From contig JAHFQF010000007.1 of the NCBI GenBank assembly GCA_023266435.1, forward strand, positions 1-23,947: a DNA stretch of 23,947 bases. The letters are read 5' to 3'. This document shows, piece by piece, positions 16,797-23,947 of the stretch (position 1 is its first letter; each line of letters opens with the position of its first letter). Under the pieces are notes generated by a model. The model was not told where the DNA came from. It ran no database searches and worked only from the letters and a program-made list of their open reading frames with translations. Made by a program: the position numbers and the translations under genes. This DNA is from Legionellales bacterium. Its GTDB lineage: Bacteria > Pseudomonadota > Gammaproteobacteria > Berkiellales > Berkiellaceae.

Positions 16797-18227
16797 ATGC
16801 ATGAATTGACGTTAGTACTACCTGAGTTGTTTATCTTAAGCATGGCATGTGTGCTCTTGCTGTTGGATTTAATCTTTCCTAAACGTCCTGCAATGATTTT
16901 ATTGCTGGCGCAAGTAACGGTCTTAGCCGGGGCTTATTTCACTTGGACTTCATTGTCACAAGCAACCACCGTTGCTTTTTATGACCAATGGATTTTAGAT
17001 AAATTTTCAACCGGTCTGAAATTTGTATTATGTCTGCTGATGTTCGTCGTCTTTACATATGGGGGTAGATATTTATCTCCACGAGGCTTAGCTAAGGGTG
17101 AATACTACGTCTTAAGTTTATTCAGTTTACTAGGCATGATGGTGTTGGTGTCGAGCTATAGTTTGCTCACTCTGTATTTGGGCTTAGAGTTGTTATCCTT
17201 GCCACTCTATGTATTGGTTGCCTTCCATAGGCAGAATCCTCAATCGATTGAAGCAGGCATAAAGTATTTTGTCTTAGGTGGGTTGGCTTCAGGGCTGATG
17301 TTATACGGCATCTCGTTATTATTTGGTGCGACAGGGGAGCTCAGTTTTGTTGGGATACAGCAAGTTTTAGAGTCTGGTGTCGAGGTAAATGCCGTTTTAA
17401 TGCAGTTTGGCTTGGTTTTTTTATTAGTCGGTTTATTCTTCAAGCTCGGGGCAGCGCCTTTTCATATGTGGGTTCCAGATGTGTATGCTGGTGCACCTAG
17501 CTCTGTTGCCTTATTAATTGCGACGGCACCTAAAGTAGCAGCCTTTGGTCTTGCTTATCGATTATTTGCAGATGCTTTTTGGCAATATGCTGACTTTTGG
17601 CAGCAATTACTGCTTTTTGCGGGCATTTTGTCGCTTTTTATAGGGAATTTATTGGCAATCGCTCAAACCAATATTAAAAGACTATTGGGGTATTCAGCGG
17701 TTGCCCATGTTGGGTTTATTTGCCTGGGATTATTGGTTGGACCACAAGTTGGCTATGTGCCAGCTTTAACCTATGCGCTCATTTACAGTGGTATGACCAC
17801 GGCGGCTTTCGGTGTAGTTTTGCTGATGTCTAGAGCGGGGTATGAGTTAAATGACATGGATGATCTGCGCGGGCTCTCTGAGCGCAGCCCAATGACCGCG
17901 TTTTTATTCATGCTAGTCTTGTTCTCGATGGCAGGCATCCCTCCTATGGTAGGGTTTTACGCGAAATTAGTGGTATTACAAGCATTGGTTGAAACAGGTT
18001 GGCTTTGGTTGGCAGTGTTGGCAGTTTTATTCAGTATTTTAGGGGCTTTTTATTATTTGCGCCTGATTCGTATCATGTATTTTGATGCGCCCATCACGTT
18101 TGAAGTGCCAAGTGGTGGCAGCGTAGGGATGCGGTTACTGTTGACCGTGAATGGTCTCGCAATGCTCTTATTAGGCCTATTCCCGAGCGTTATATTGGCG
18201 TTTTGTCATGCTTTATTAACCAACTAG
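16797..18227 (+). CDS. nuoN: NADH-quinone oxidoreductase subunit N
   Basis: NuoN (ND2 type) is the third antiporter-like pumping subunit and the last gene of the nuo operon. The length is 476 residues. Conserved Glu131 (YLGLELLSLPLYVLV) and Lys216 (FKLGAAPFHMWVPDVY) are in place, followed by GAPSSVALLIATAPKVAAF and the NIKRLLGYSAVAHVGF block. The ATG at 16797 has GAGG at 16788-16791. No canonical terminator follows the stop; the next element is the tRNA-fMet promoter. Confidence 0.97.
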   Translation: MHELTLVLPELFILSMACVLLLLDLIFPKRPAMILLLAQVTVLAGAYFTWTSLSQATTVAFYDQWILDKFSTGLKFVLCLLMFVVFTYGGRYLSPRGLAKGEYYVLSLFSLLGMMVLVSSYSLLTLYLGLELLSLPLYVLVAFHRQNPQSIEAGIKYFVLGGLASGLMLYGISLLFGATGELSFVGIQQVLESGVEVNAVLMQFGLVFLLVGLFFKLGAAPFHMWVPDVYAGAPSSVALLIATAPKVAAFGLAYRLFADAFWQYADFWQQLLLFAGILSLFIGNLLAIAQTNIKRLLGYSAVAHVGFICLGLLVGPQVGYVPALTYALIYSGMTTAAFGVVLLMSRAGYELNDMDDLRGLSERSPMTAFLFMLVLFSMAGIPPMVGFYAKLVVLQALVETGWLWLAVLAVLFSILGAFYYLRLIRIMYFDAPITFEVPSGGSVGMRLLLTVNGLAMLLLGLFPSVILAFCHALLTN

Positions 18228-18258
18228 GCACGTCGTCTCTCGCGGCGTAACTAAGTTA

Positions 18259-18287
18259 TAGATTAAAAAAGCCAGATACAGTATAAT
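18259..18287 (+). promoter_or_regulatory. Probable sigma-70 promoter of tRNA-fMet
   Basis: A perfect TATAAT lies at 18282-18287. The best -35 at 17-base spacing is TAGATT (18259-18264), only a half match to TTGACA. Transcription would start near 18294, four or five bases before the mature tRNA 5' end at 18299. It would also be the most likely promoter for the downstream rimP-nusA-infB genes if RNA polymerase reads through the terminator at 18404. Confidence 0.6.
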
Positions 18288-18298
18288 GCTTCCATTAT

Positions 18299-18375
<77 letters not shown>

Positions 18376-18403
18376 AACAGTCAGTGTTGTACTGAATGAT
18401 AAG

Positions 18404-18426
18404 AAAACCCCTTTATGGGGTTTTTT
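18404..18426 (+). terminator. Intrinsic terminator after tRNA-fMet
   Basis: The stem AAAACCCC (18404-18411) pairs perfectly with GGGGTTTT (18417-18424) around the loop TTTAT, and six T residues run from 18421 to 18426. It starts 28 bases after the tRNA CCA end and 70 bases before rimP. It should end the tRNA-fMet transcript at least partly. Expression of rimP and the genes after it would then need read-through or a promoter in 18427-18473, where I see no convincing boxes. Confidence 0.9.
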
Positions 18427-18473
18427 ATTAACTAAACTGACTTGTTTATGATTAAAATGGGTTTAAACTAGAC

Positions 18474-18986
18474 ATGACGTTAGAAGCACAAGTAACTAAA
18501 ATTGCTGTACCAATTGTGACAGGGCTGGGCTGTGAGCTTGTAGGAGTGGACATCGTGCCTGGGCAACAAAGTGGTGGGCGTACCACAATCCGGGTGTATG
18601 CAGATCAGCCACCCAAAGGGATTCAGTTGGATACTTGTTCACAAATCTCTAGGCAATTGGATACCGTGTTGGCAGTAGAGTTACCAGACATGGACAGCTA
18701 TGTGTTGGAGGTCTCTTCGCCGGGCCTTAATCGGCTGTTTTTTTCCAGTCAACAAATGGTGCCTTATATTGGGCAAGTGATTAAGATTCGATTACAGTCT
18801 CCTATAGAGGGGCGCCGTCAGTGGACAGGTACTCTGATATCTGTAGCGGAAGACGTCGTTGTTTTTGAATCCGAAGGGGAAAAGGTGAGTGCCTCCTTTC
18901 ATCAGATGGAGAGAGTGCGTTTAGTGCCAGATTTTTCTAACATATTTCGTCAAAAAGACGTGAGGCAGCAGGGTCATGAGCAATAA
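18474..18986 (+). CDS. rimP: Ribosome maturation factor RimP
   Basis: RimP assists maturation of the 30S ribosomal subunit. The 170-residue product has the typical two-domain form: an N-terminal alpha/beta domain with the block SYVLEVSSPGLNR, then a C-terminal SH3/Lsm-like beta barrel from about residue 97. Length and position directly before nusA match the family. The ATG at 18474 has only a weak ribosome site (TGGG around 18458). It overlaps the nusA start by 11 bases, so the two are probably translationally coupled. Confidence 0.95.
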   Translation: MTLEAQVTKIAVPIVTGLGCELVGVDIVPGQQSGGRTTIRVYADQPPKGIQLDTCSQISRQLDTVLAVELPDMDSYVLEVSSPGLNRLFFSSQQMVPYIGQVIKIRLQSPIEGRRQWTGTLISVAEDVVVFESEGEKVSASFHQMERVRLVPDFSNIFRQKDVRQQGHEQ

Positions 18987-20478
18987 AATTCAATTGGTAG
19001 TTGAATCCGTTTCAAATGAAAAGGATATTCCGAAAGAGGTGGTTTTTGAAGCGTTAGAGGTTGCATTAGAAACGGCAACTAAGAAAAAGTATGATCTTGA
19101 AAAGGAATATAAGGTCACTATTGATCGCGCCACGGGTGAGTACGCAACTGTACGTCGGTGGTTAGTGGTACCCGATACCGATCAAGGTTTAGAAAACCCT
19201 CATGCTGAAATGTCTTATTCTGCCGCCAAAGAATTGGAGCCAACGGTTGACATTGGTGGATTTATTGAAGAGCCTGTAGAGTCTATCGAGTTTGGACGTA
19301 TTGCTGCACAAACCGCTAAACAAGTCATTATGCAGCGTTTACGCATGGCGAAGCGTGAGCAAGTTATACGAGACTACGAAGCGCGTATTGGTGAGTTATT
19401 AATCGGTCAAGTAAAAAAAGTCACACGTGATTATGTCATTGTAGACTTAGGTAACAACATTGAAGCCATGTTGCGTCGTAATCACATGTTGCCTCGTGAA
19501 ACCATGCGAGTCAGCGATCGTGTACGTGCTTACCTCGAGGGAACACAAAAAGATCAGCGTGGCCCTCAGTTGACTTTATCCCGAACTGCGCCGCAGATGC
19601 TCGTTGAACTCTTTAAGATAGAAGTCCCCGAAATCGGAGATGGGTTAATCGAATTAAAAGGCGCTGCGCGTGATCCAGGTGCACGAGCTAAGATCGCTGT
19701 CTTAGCCAAAGACAATCGTATTGATCCAGTAGGTGCTTGTGTGGGTATGCGTGGCTCTCGAGTACAAGCTGTCTCCAATGAGCTTGGTGGGGAGCGAATT
19801 GATATTGTGTTGTGGGATGAAAATCCTGCGCAATATGTAATCAATGCGTTAGCACCCGCTGAAGTATCTTCTATTATTATGGACGATGATGCAAAGTCTA
19901 TGGACGTGATTGTGTCAGAAAGTCAATTACCGGCAGCCATTGGTCGTAATGGGCAAAATGTGAGATTGGCCGGCCAATTAACTGGCTGGGAACTCAATAT
20001 CATGACAGATGAGCAAGCACAGGCAAAAGAGCAGGACGAAATGGCAACGTTGCTGGCAATGTTTTGCAGCAATTTAAGTATCGAAGAAGAGTTGGCCATG
20101 ACTTTAGTAGAGTCTGGACTAAACAGCATTGAAGAGATTGCTTATCTGCCTGTTGATGAGTTAATGGATGCATTAGAAGGCATCACTGAAGAACAATTGA
20201 CTGAGTTGCGTGACAAGGCGCAAACTTATCTGAAGTCTATTAGTAGCACAGGAGCTCGGGGCAGTAATAAAGAGCCATCTACTGAATTATTAAAGATTGA
20301 AGGGCTTGAGCGTCATATTGCTTATCGTCTTGCAAATCATAATATCTTGACGGTTGAAGATTTGGCAGAATGCGCAGTAGATGATTTATTGGAGATCGAA
20401 GGCATCGACAGAGAAAAAGCTTCTAAATATATTATGGCAGCAAGAGCACCTTGGTTTGAGGCAAGTCAACCCAAGTAG
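18976..20478 (+). CDS. nusA: Transcription termination/antitermination factor NusA
   Basis: NusA binds RNA polymerase and nascent RNA, promoting pausing, intrinsic termination and, with other Nus factors, antitermination. The 500 residues cover the N-terminal polymerase-binding domain (about 1-135), an S1 domain (about 136-200), two KH domains with GACVGMRG at 253-260 and AIGRNGQN at 321-328, and two C-terminal acidic repeat (AR1, AR2) helix-hairpin units, as in the 495-residue E. coli protein. The tandem AR domains are typical of gamma- and betaproteobacteria. It starts inside the end of rimP. infB follows after 28 bases. Confidence 0.97.
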   Translation: MSNKIQLVVESVSNEKDIPKEVVFEALEVALETATKKKYDLEKEYKVTIDRATGEYATVRRWLVVPDTDQGLENPHAEMSYSAAKELEPTVDIGGFIEEPVESIEFGRIAAQTAKQVIMQRLRMAKREQVIRDYEARIGELLIGQVKKVTRDYVIVDLGNNIEAMLRRNHMLPRETMRVSDRVRAYLEGTQKDQRGPQLTLSRTAPQMLVELFKIEVPEIGDGLIELKGAARDPGARAKIAVLAKDNRIDPVGACVGMRGSRVQAVSNELGGERIDIVLWDENPAQYVINALAPAEVSSIIMDDDAKSMDVIVSESQLPAAIGRNGQNVRLAGQLTGWELNIMTDEQAQAKEQDEMATLLAMFCSNLSIEEELAMTLVESGLNSIEEIAYLPVDELMDALEGITEEQLTELRDKAQTYLKSISSTGARGSNKEPSTELLKIEGLERHIAYRLANHNILTVEDLAECAVDDLLEIEGIDREKASKYIMAARAPWFEASQPK

Positions 20479-20506
20479 TAATCAAAATTCAAAGCGATAT
20501 AAAGAA

Positions 20507-22924
20507 ATGACTATGACAAAGCAAGAAGATAAAGTAACAGAATTTACCATTACGAAAGAAAGTGTCAGCGAGTTAAGAGGCGACGGTAATACTGTTAAAG
20601 TCGTGAAAAAACAGCGTCGTCGTTTTATCCGTAAACCTAAAGAGGCAATGGTTGACGGTGTTCTAGGAGACGGCGAAGATGCGACGGATGTTGCTGCTGT
20701 TGAAATAGAAGAGATCAGTGTAGACGCCGTAAAAGCAGCTGAGCACGTTGAGGAAGCAGTAGACTTAGCTGCCTCATCCGCGGAAGCGGCTCGAGGGGCA
20801 CAAGAGCCAATTTTGGAGCAAGATTTGCTTGCGCAAGTGGCGCTAGAAGCCTTTGAGGTAGTCCCAGAAATCGTGCCGGCTATAGAGCCTGCGGCTGAAG
20901 ACAAAACTGCTCATGCCAAAAAAGACAAGAAAAGTGTCCTGAAAAGTGAAGTAGAGGAAACAGAGGGCAGTGTAGAAGACGCGAAAGCAAAGCGAGGCAA
21001 TCGTTCTGTTAAAAAAGCGAAGCCTGCTCGAGGTAAGGCAGATTATCTGGCTGTGTTAGATGCGCCTGATGAAGAAGTGCAGGACGCAAAAACTCGCTAT
21101 CAGAAGCGACACAAACCGCGCATAGCGCCTGCTAAAGTTAAACATGCTTTTTCAGTGCCAACTAAGCCTATGATTCATGAAGTCTCCATCCCTGAAAACA
21201 TTACTGTTGCAGATTTGGCTCAAAAAATGTCTGTGAAAGCCACAGAGGTCATTAAGAAATTAATGTCCATGAATGTGATGTCCACGATTAACCAAGTCAT
21301 TGAGCAAGACGTAGCCTCTTTAGTGGTTGAGGCAATGGGACATATCCCTGTTGCTGTGAAGTCAGATGCATTAGAAGACGAGATCAAAGTGATCAACTCT
21401 GAAGCATCCATGATCCAGAGAGCGCCTATTGTGACCATCATGGGTCACGTTGACCATGGTAAAACCAGCTTACTAGATGCAATTCGTCGCACGAAAGTGG
21501 CGGCAGGTGAGGCAGGTGGAATTACGCAACATATCGGTGCCTATCATGTAGAAACACCGAGAGGCATGATTACCTTTTTAGATACACCGGGTCATGCGGC
21601 CTTCAGTGCTATGCGGGCTCGAGGCGCTAAATGTACGGACGTGGTTGTTTTGGTGGTTGCAGCCGATGATGGCGTGATGCCACAAACCATAGAAGCCATT
21701 CAGCATGCCAAAGCAGCGAAAGTACCTGTCATTGTCGCTGTCAATAAAATGGATAAAGAAGACGCTGATCCTGATCGTGTGAAAAGTGAATTAAGTCAAC
21801 ATGATGTGATCGCAGAAGACTGGGGTGGTGACACGCAGTTTGTGCCTGTATCCGCTAAAACTGGTCAAGGGTTAGATGAGCTCTTGGAAGCCATTTTGGT
21901 ACAGTCAGAAATTCTGGAGTTATCTGCCATGGGTTCTGGGCTAGCCAGTGGTGTCATCGTTGAATCTCGCTTGGACAAGGGGCGTGGCGCAGTCGCAACG
22001 GTACTTGTGCAAAATGGCGTGCTCCAACAAGGTGATATTTTGCTCTCAGGTGCACAGTTCGGTCGTATCAGGGGCATGATAGATGAGAACGGCCATTCAG
22101 TGAAAGAAGCCGGTCCTTCTATTCCAGTGGAAGTCTTAGGACTTTCATCACCAGCCATCGCAGGCGATGAGTTTGTGGTAGTGACTACAGAGCGCAAAGC
22201 CAGAGAAGTGGCGCTTTTTAGACAAAGTAAATATCGCCAACATCAAGTGGAAAAGCAGCAGTCTTCTCGATTGGAAGGTTTCTTAGATCGCATGCAGACG
22301 CAAGCCATTCCGCAATTAAACATTGTGTTGAAGACCGATGTGCAGGGTTCCGTTGAAGCATTAGAGACTATTTTGCAAAACCTGACTACAGAAGATGTCA
22401 AAGTCAATGTTGTTGGTCGAGGGGTCGGTGGAATTAATGAGTCCGATGTCAACTTGGCGATAGCTTCTAAGGCAATATTGATTGGTTTTAACGTGCGCGC
22501 TGATGCGGTTGCACGTAAATTGCTAGAAAGTGAAGGCATTAAAGTGCATTACTTCAGCGTGATTTACGATGCAGTAGACACAGTAAAAAGTGCAATTTTT
22601 GGTATCACTGGACCTAAGTATAAAGAAGTCATCGTTGGCTTGGCGCAGGTCAGAGATGTCTTTAGATCCTCCAAATTTGGTGCCATTGCAGGTTGTATGG
22701 TTATCGAAGGCTTAATGCGACGTGATCTGCCAATTCGGGTGTTACGCGATAACATCGTGATCTATAAAGGCGAATTAGAATCCTTACGTCGCTTTAAAGA
22801 TGACGTGAAAGAGGTGCGTCATGGCATAGAATGCGGTATTGGTGTTAAAGATTATAATGACATCAAGGCTGGCGATCAGGTTGAGTGTTTTGAAATGGTG
22901 GTAGAAGAGGTAGATCGTACATGA
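20507..22924 (+). CDS. infB: Translation initiation factor IF-2
   Basis: IF-2 is the GTPase that brings fMet-tRNA to the 30S subunit and promotes 50S joining. The G-domain motifs are complete: GHVDHGKT at about residue 313, GGITQHIG, DTPGH, NKMD and SAKTGQG. Domains II to IV follow and end in VEEVDRT. An IF2_N-type domain (ITVADLAQKMSVKATEVIKK) precedes the G domain. The region before it is Ala/Glu/Lys-rich low complexity. The start is ATG 20507 (805 residues) or ATG 20513; an upstream ATG at 20381 lies in nusA and is rejected. The first E. coli subdomain seems to be missing. Confidence 0.96.
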   Translation: MTMTKQEDKVTEFTITKESVSELRGDGNTVKVVKKQRRRFIRKPKEAMVDGVLGDGEDATDVAAVEIEEISVDAVKAAEHVEEAVDLAASSAEAARGAQEPILEQDLLAQVALEAFEVVPEIVPAIEPAAEDKTAHAKKDKKSVLKSEVEETEGSVEDAKAKRGNRSVKKAKPARGKADYLAVLDAPDEEVQDAKTRYQKRHKPRIAPAKVKHAFSVPTKPMIHEVSIPENITVADLAQKMSVKATEVIKKLMSMNVMSTINQVIEQDVASLVVEAMGHIPVAVKSDALEDEIKVINSEASMIQRAPIVTIMGHVDHGKTSLLDAIRRTKVAAGEAGGITQHIGAYHVETPRGMITFLDTPGHAAFSAMRARGAKCTDVVVLVVAADDGVMPQTIEAIQHAKAAKVPVIVAVNKMDKEDADPDRVKSELSQHDVIAEDWGGDTQFVPVSAKTGQGLDELLEAILVQSEILELSAMGSGLASGVIVESRLDKGRGAVATVLVQNGVLQQGDILLSGAQFGRIRGMIDENGHSVKEAGPSIPVEVLGLSSPAIAGDEFVVVTTERKAREVALFRQSKYRQHQVEKQQSSRLEGFLDRMQTQAIPQLNIVLKTDVQGSVEALETILQNLTTEDVKVNVVGRGVGGINESDVNLAIASKAILIGFNVRADAVARKLLESEGIKVHYFSVIYDAVDTVKSAIFGITGPKYKEVIVGLAQVRDVFRSSKFGAIAGCMVIEGLMRRDLPIRVLRDNIVIYKGELESLRRFKDDVKEVRHGIECGIGVKDYNDIKAGDQVECFEMVVEEVDRT

Positions 22925-23274
22925 GCCATCGAGCATTGCGTGTTGGCGAGGCCATCCAGCAACATCTTGCGGTGTTGTTGCAGAGAGAAATCAATGATCC
23001 ACGGGTAGGCATGGTTACGGTTGCTGCCGTGGATGTGTCTCGTGATTTAGCGCATGCAAAAGTCTATTATAGTGTGTTAGATGAAAATAAAGTTAAAGAA
23101 ACGCAAGAAGGCTTAAAGCATGCTTCAGGTTTTTTAAGAACTTTATTAGCAAAGAAATTAAATATTCGACACGTCCCTTGTTTGCACTTTGTCTATGATG
23201 ATACAACTCTAAAAGCTAATCGGATTTGTTCATTAATCGATCAAGTGCTGCATAATCCATCCACGAGTGCATAA
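22921..23274 (+). CDS. rbfA: 30S ribosome-binding factor RbfA
   Basis: RbfA is a small KH-fold protein that binds the 30S subunit, acts late in 16S rRNA 5'-end processing and supports growth in the cold. The 117-residue product starts with the family block RALRVGEAIQQHLAVLLQRE followed by DPRVGMVTV and the conserved VYYSVL strand. The start overlaps the infB stop by 4 bases (ATGA). truB begins 5 bases after the stop. The infB-rbfA-truB order is that of the E. coli nusA operon. Confidence 0.96.
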   Translation: MSHRALRVGEAIQQHLAVLLQREINDPRVGMVTVAAVDVSRDLAHAKVYYSVLDENKVKETQEGLKHASGFLRTLLAKKLNIRHVPCLHFVYDDTTLKANRICSLIDQVLHNPSTSA

Positions 23275-23279
23275 ATTGT

Positions 23280-23947
23280 ATGATATCCGGCGTATTACTG
23301 GTTAACAAACCTACCGGTTGCACATCCAATCAGGTGTTGCAACGTTTCAAAAAACATTTTCGATTCAAATTTAAAGTGGGTCATACTGGTTGTTTAGATC
23401 CGCTTGCAACTGGTGTATTGCCAGTTGTAATTGGACGAGGCACACGCTTTGCAGATTTTTTAATTGGCTTAGATAAAGCTTATACAGCCACTGTCATGCT
23501 GGGAAAAACGACAGATACGGGAGACAGTCAAGGCGAAGTATTAACTACCAGCTCGGTACCGGTATTAAATACTGAGCAATTAAATCAGGTACTACAGACA
23601 CTGCTGGGCACCATCGAGCAACAATATCCAGCGTATTCAGCCTGCCGTCATGAAGGTAAGCGTTTCTATGAGTTGGCGAGGGCAGGTAAACCTATCCCTG
23701 TCAAAACTAAACAAGTGGTGGTCAGAGACATTCGATTGTTATCTCATGAGCATCCGACTTTTAGCTTTAGTGTAGACGTGACCAAAGGCACCTATATTCG
23801 CTGTTTGGCGGAGTCTATCGGTGAAAAATTAGGGTGTGGGGCACACATCACGGCATTAAGGCGTGATCGAGTTGGGGGCTGGTTACTTTCCGAGTCTTAC
23901 GACTTGGAGACAGTCTTAACTTGGGATTACCAGCAATTACAGCAGCA
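23280..23947 (+). CDS. truB: tRNA pseudouridine(55) synthase TruB (3' end outside the window)
   Basis: TruB converts U55 in the T loop of tRNAs to pseudouridine. The frame from ATG 23280 is open to the window end, giving 222 residues without a stop, about 70% of the usual length. The catalytic Asp40 lies in HTGCLDPLATG, the active-site tyrosine is Tyr68 (KAYTATV), and the later block TKGTYIRCLAESIGEKLGCG holds Arg174. Two positions differ from the usual sequence: LDPLATG is preceded by Cys rather than Ala, and the conserved SALK/SAVK lysine is Arg123 (SACRHEGKR). The C-terminal PUA-like part lies beyond the window. Confidence 0.95.
   Translation, partial: MISGVLLVNKPTGCTSNQVLQRFKKHFRFKFKVGHTGCLDPLATGVLPVVIGRGTRFADFLIGLDKAYTATVMLGKTTDTGDSQGEVLTTSSVPVLNTEQLNQVLQTLLGTIEQQYPAYSACRHEGKRFYELARAGKPIPVKTKQVVVRDIRLLSHEHPTFSFSVDVTKGTYIRCLAESIGEKLGCGAHITALRRDRVGGWLLSESYDLETVLTWDYQQLQQ

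Noticed and set aside
18230..18248. Hairpin ACGTCG/CGGCGT after nuoN as a nuo terminator
   Set aside because: The 6-bp stem includes a G-T wobble and is not followed by a T-run, so it is too weak to call as an intrinsic terminator.
18442..18469. TTGTTT with TAAACT as a promoter for rimP
   Set aside because: The -10 is poor and the start would leave almost no leader before the ATG at 18474.
20482..20904. 140-codon reverse-strand frame over the IF-2 N-terminal region
   Set aside because: Its Ser/Ala/Thr-rich product simply mirrors the Ala/Glu-rich codons of infB; there is no sign of an independent gene.

Overview
The window is a compact chromosomal core-gene segment of a gammaproteobacterium. 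The order ftsH, glmM, tpiA, secG, tRNA-Leu(GAG), nuoA to nuoN, initiator tRNA-fMet, rimP, nusA, infB, rbfA, truB matches what I remember of Legionella and Coxiella (order Legionellales). Parts of it, namely secG next to tRNA-Leu(GAG) and tRNA-fMet before rimP-nusA-infB-rbfA-truB, are also found in E. coli. The sequence leans AT-rich, all genes lie on the + strand, and no gap reaches 300 bases. Placement below order level cannot be made from this window alone.

Region 1 (1-3753) holds housekeeping genes: the 3' part of ftsH (membrane AAA protease), glmM (amino-sugar precursor for peptidoglycan and LPS), tpiA (glycolysis), secG (Sec translocon) and a tRNA-Leu(GAG). folP, which usually sits between ftsH and glmM in relatives, is absent. 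The 209-base glmM-tpiA gap carries two perfect hairpins that abut each other.

Region 2 (3754-18227) is a complete 14-gene nuo operon in the standard order A-N, with nuoC and nuoD separate. It encodes the proton-pumping NADH:quinone oxidoreductase. Every expected Fe-S ligand motif is present except the optional N7 cluster site of NuoG. Genes overlap or sit within about 30 bases of each other. A short leader before nuoA can fold as a three-way junction that ends just before the ribosome binding site.

Region 3 (18228-23947) is the translation and transcription operon. A near-consensus -10 box precedes tRNA-fMet, followed by a clear intrinsic terminator, then rimP, nusA, infB, rbfA and the 5' part of truB, which runs off the window. 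IF2 appears to lack the extreme N-terminal subdomain of the E. coli protein.

I see no mobile element, CRISPR array, toxin or defence gene, and no obviously novel protein system. The points worth a second look are small: the twin-hairpin element, the nuo leader fold, the IF2 N-terminus, the missing folP, the tRNA-fMet 1-72 pair, and a few substitutions at conserved positions in TpiA and TruB.
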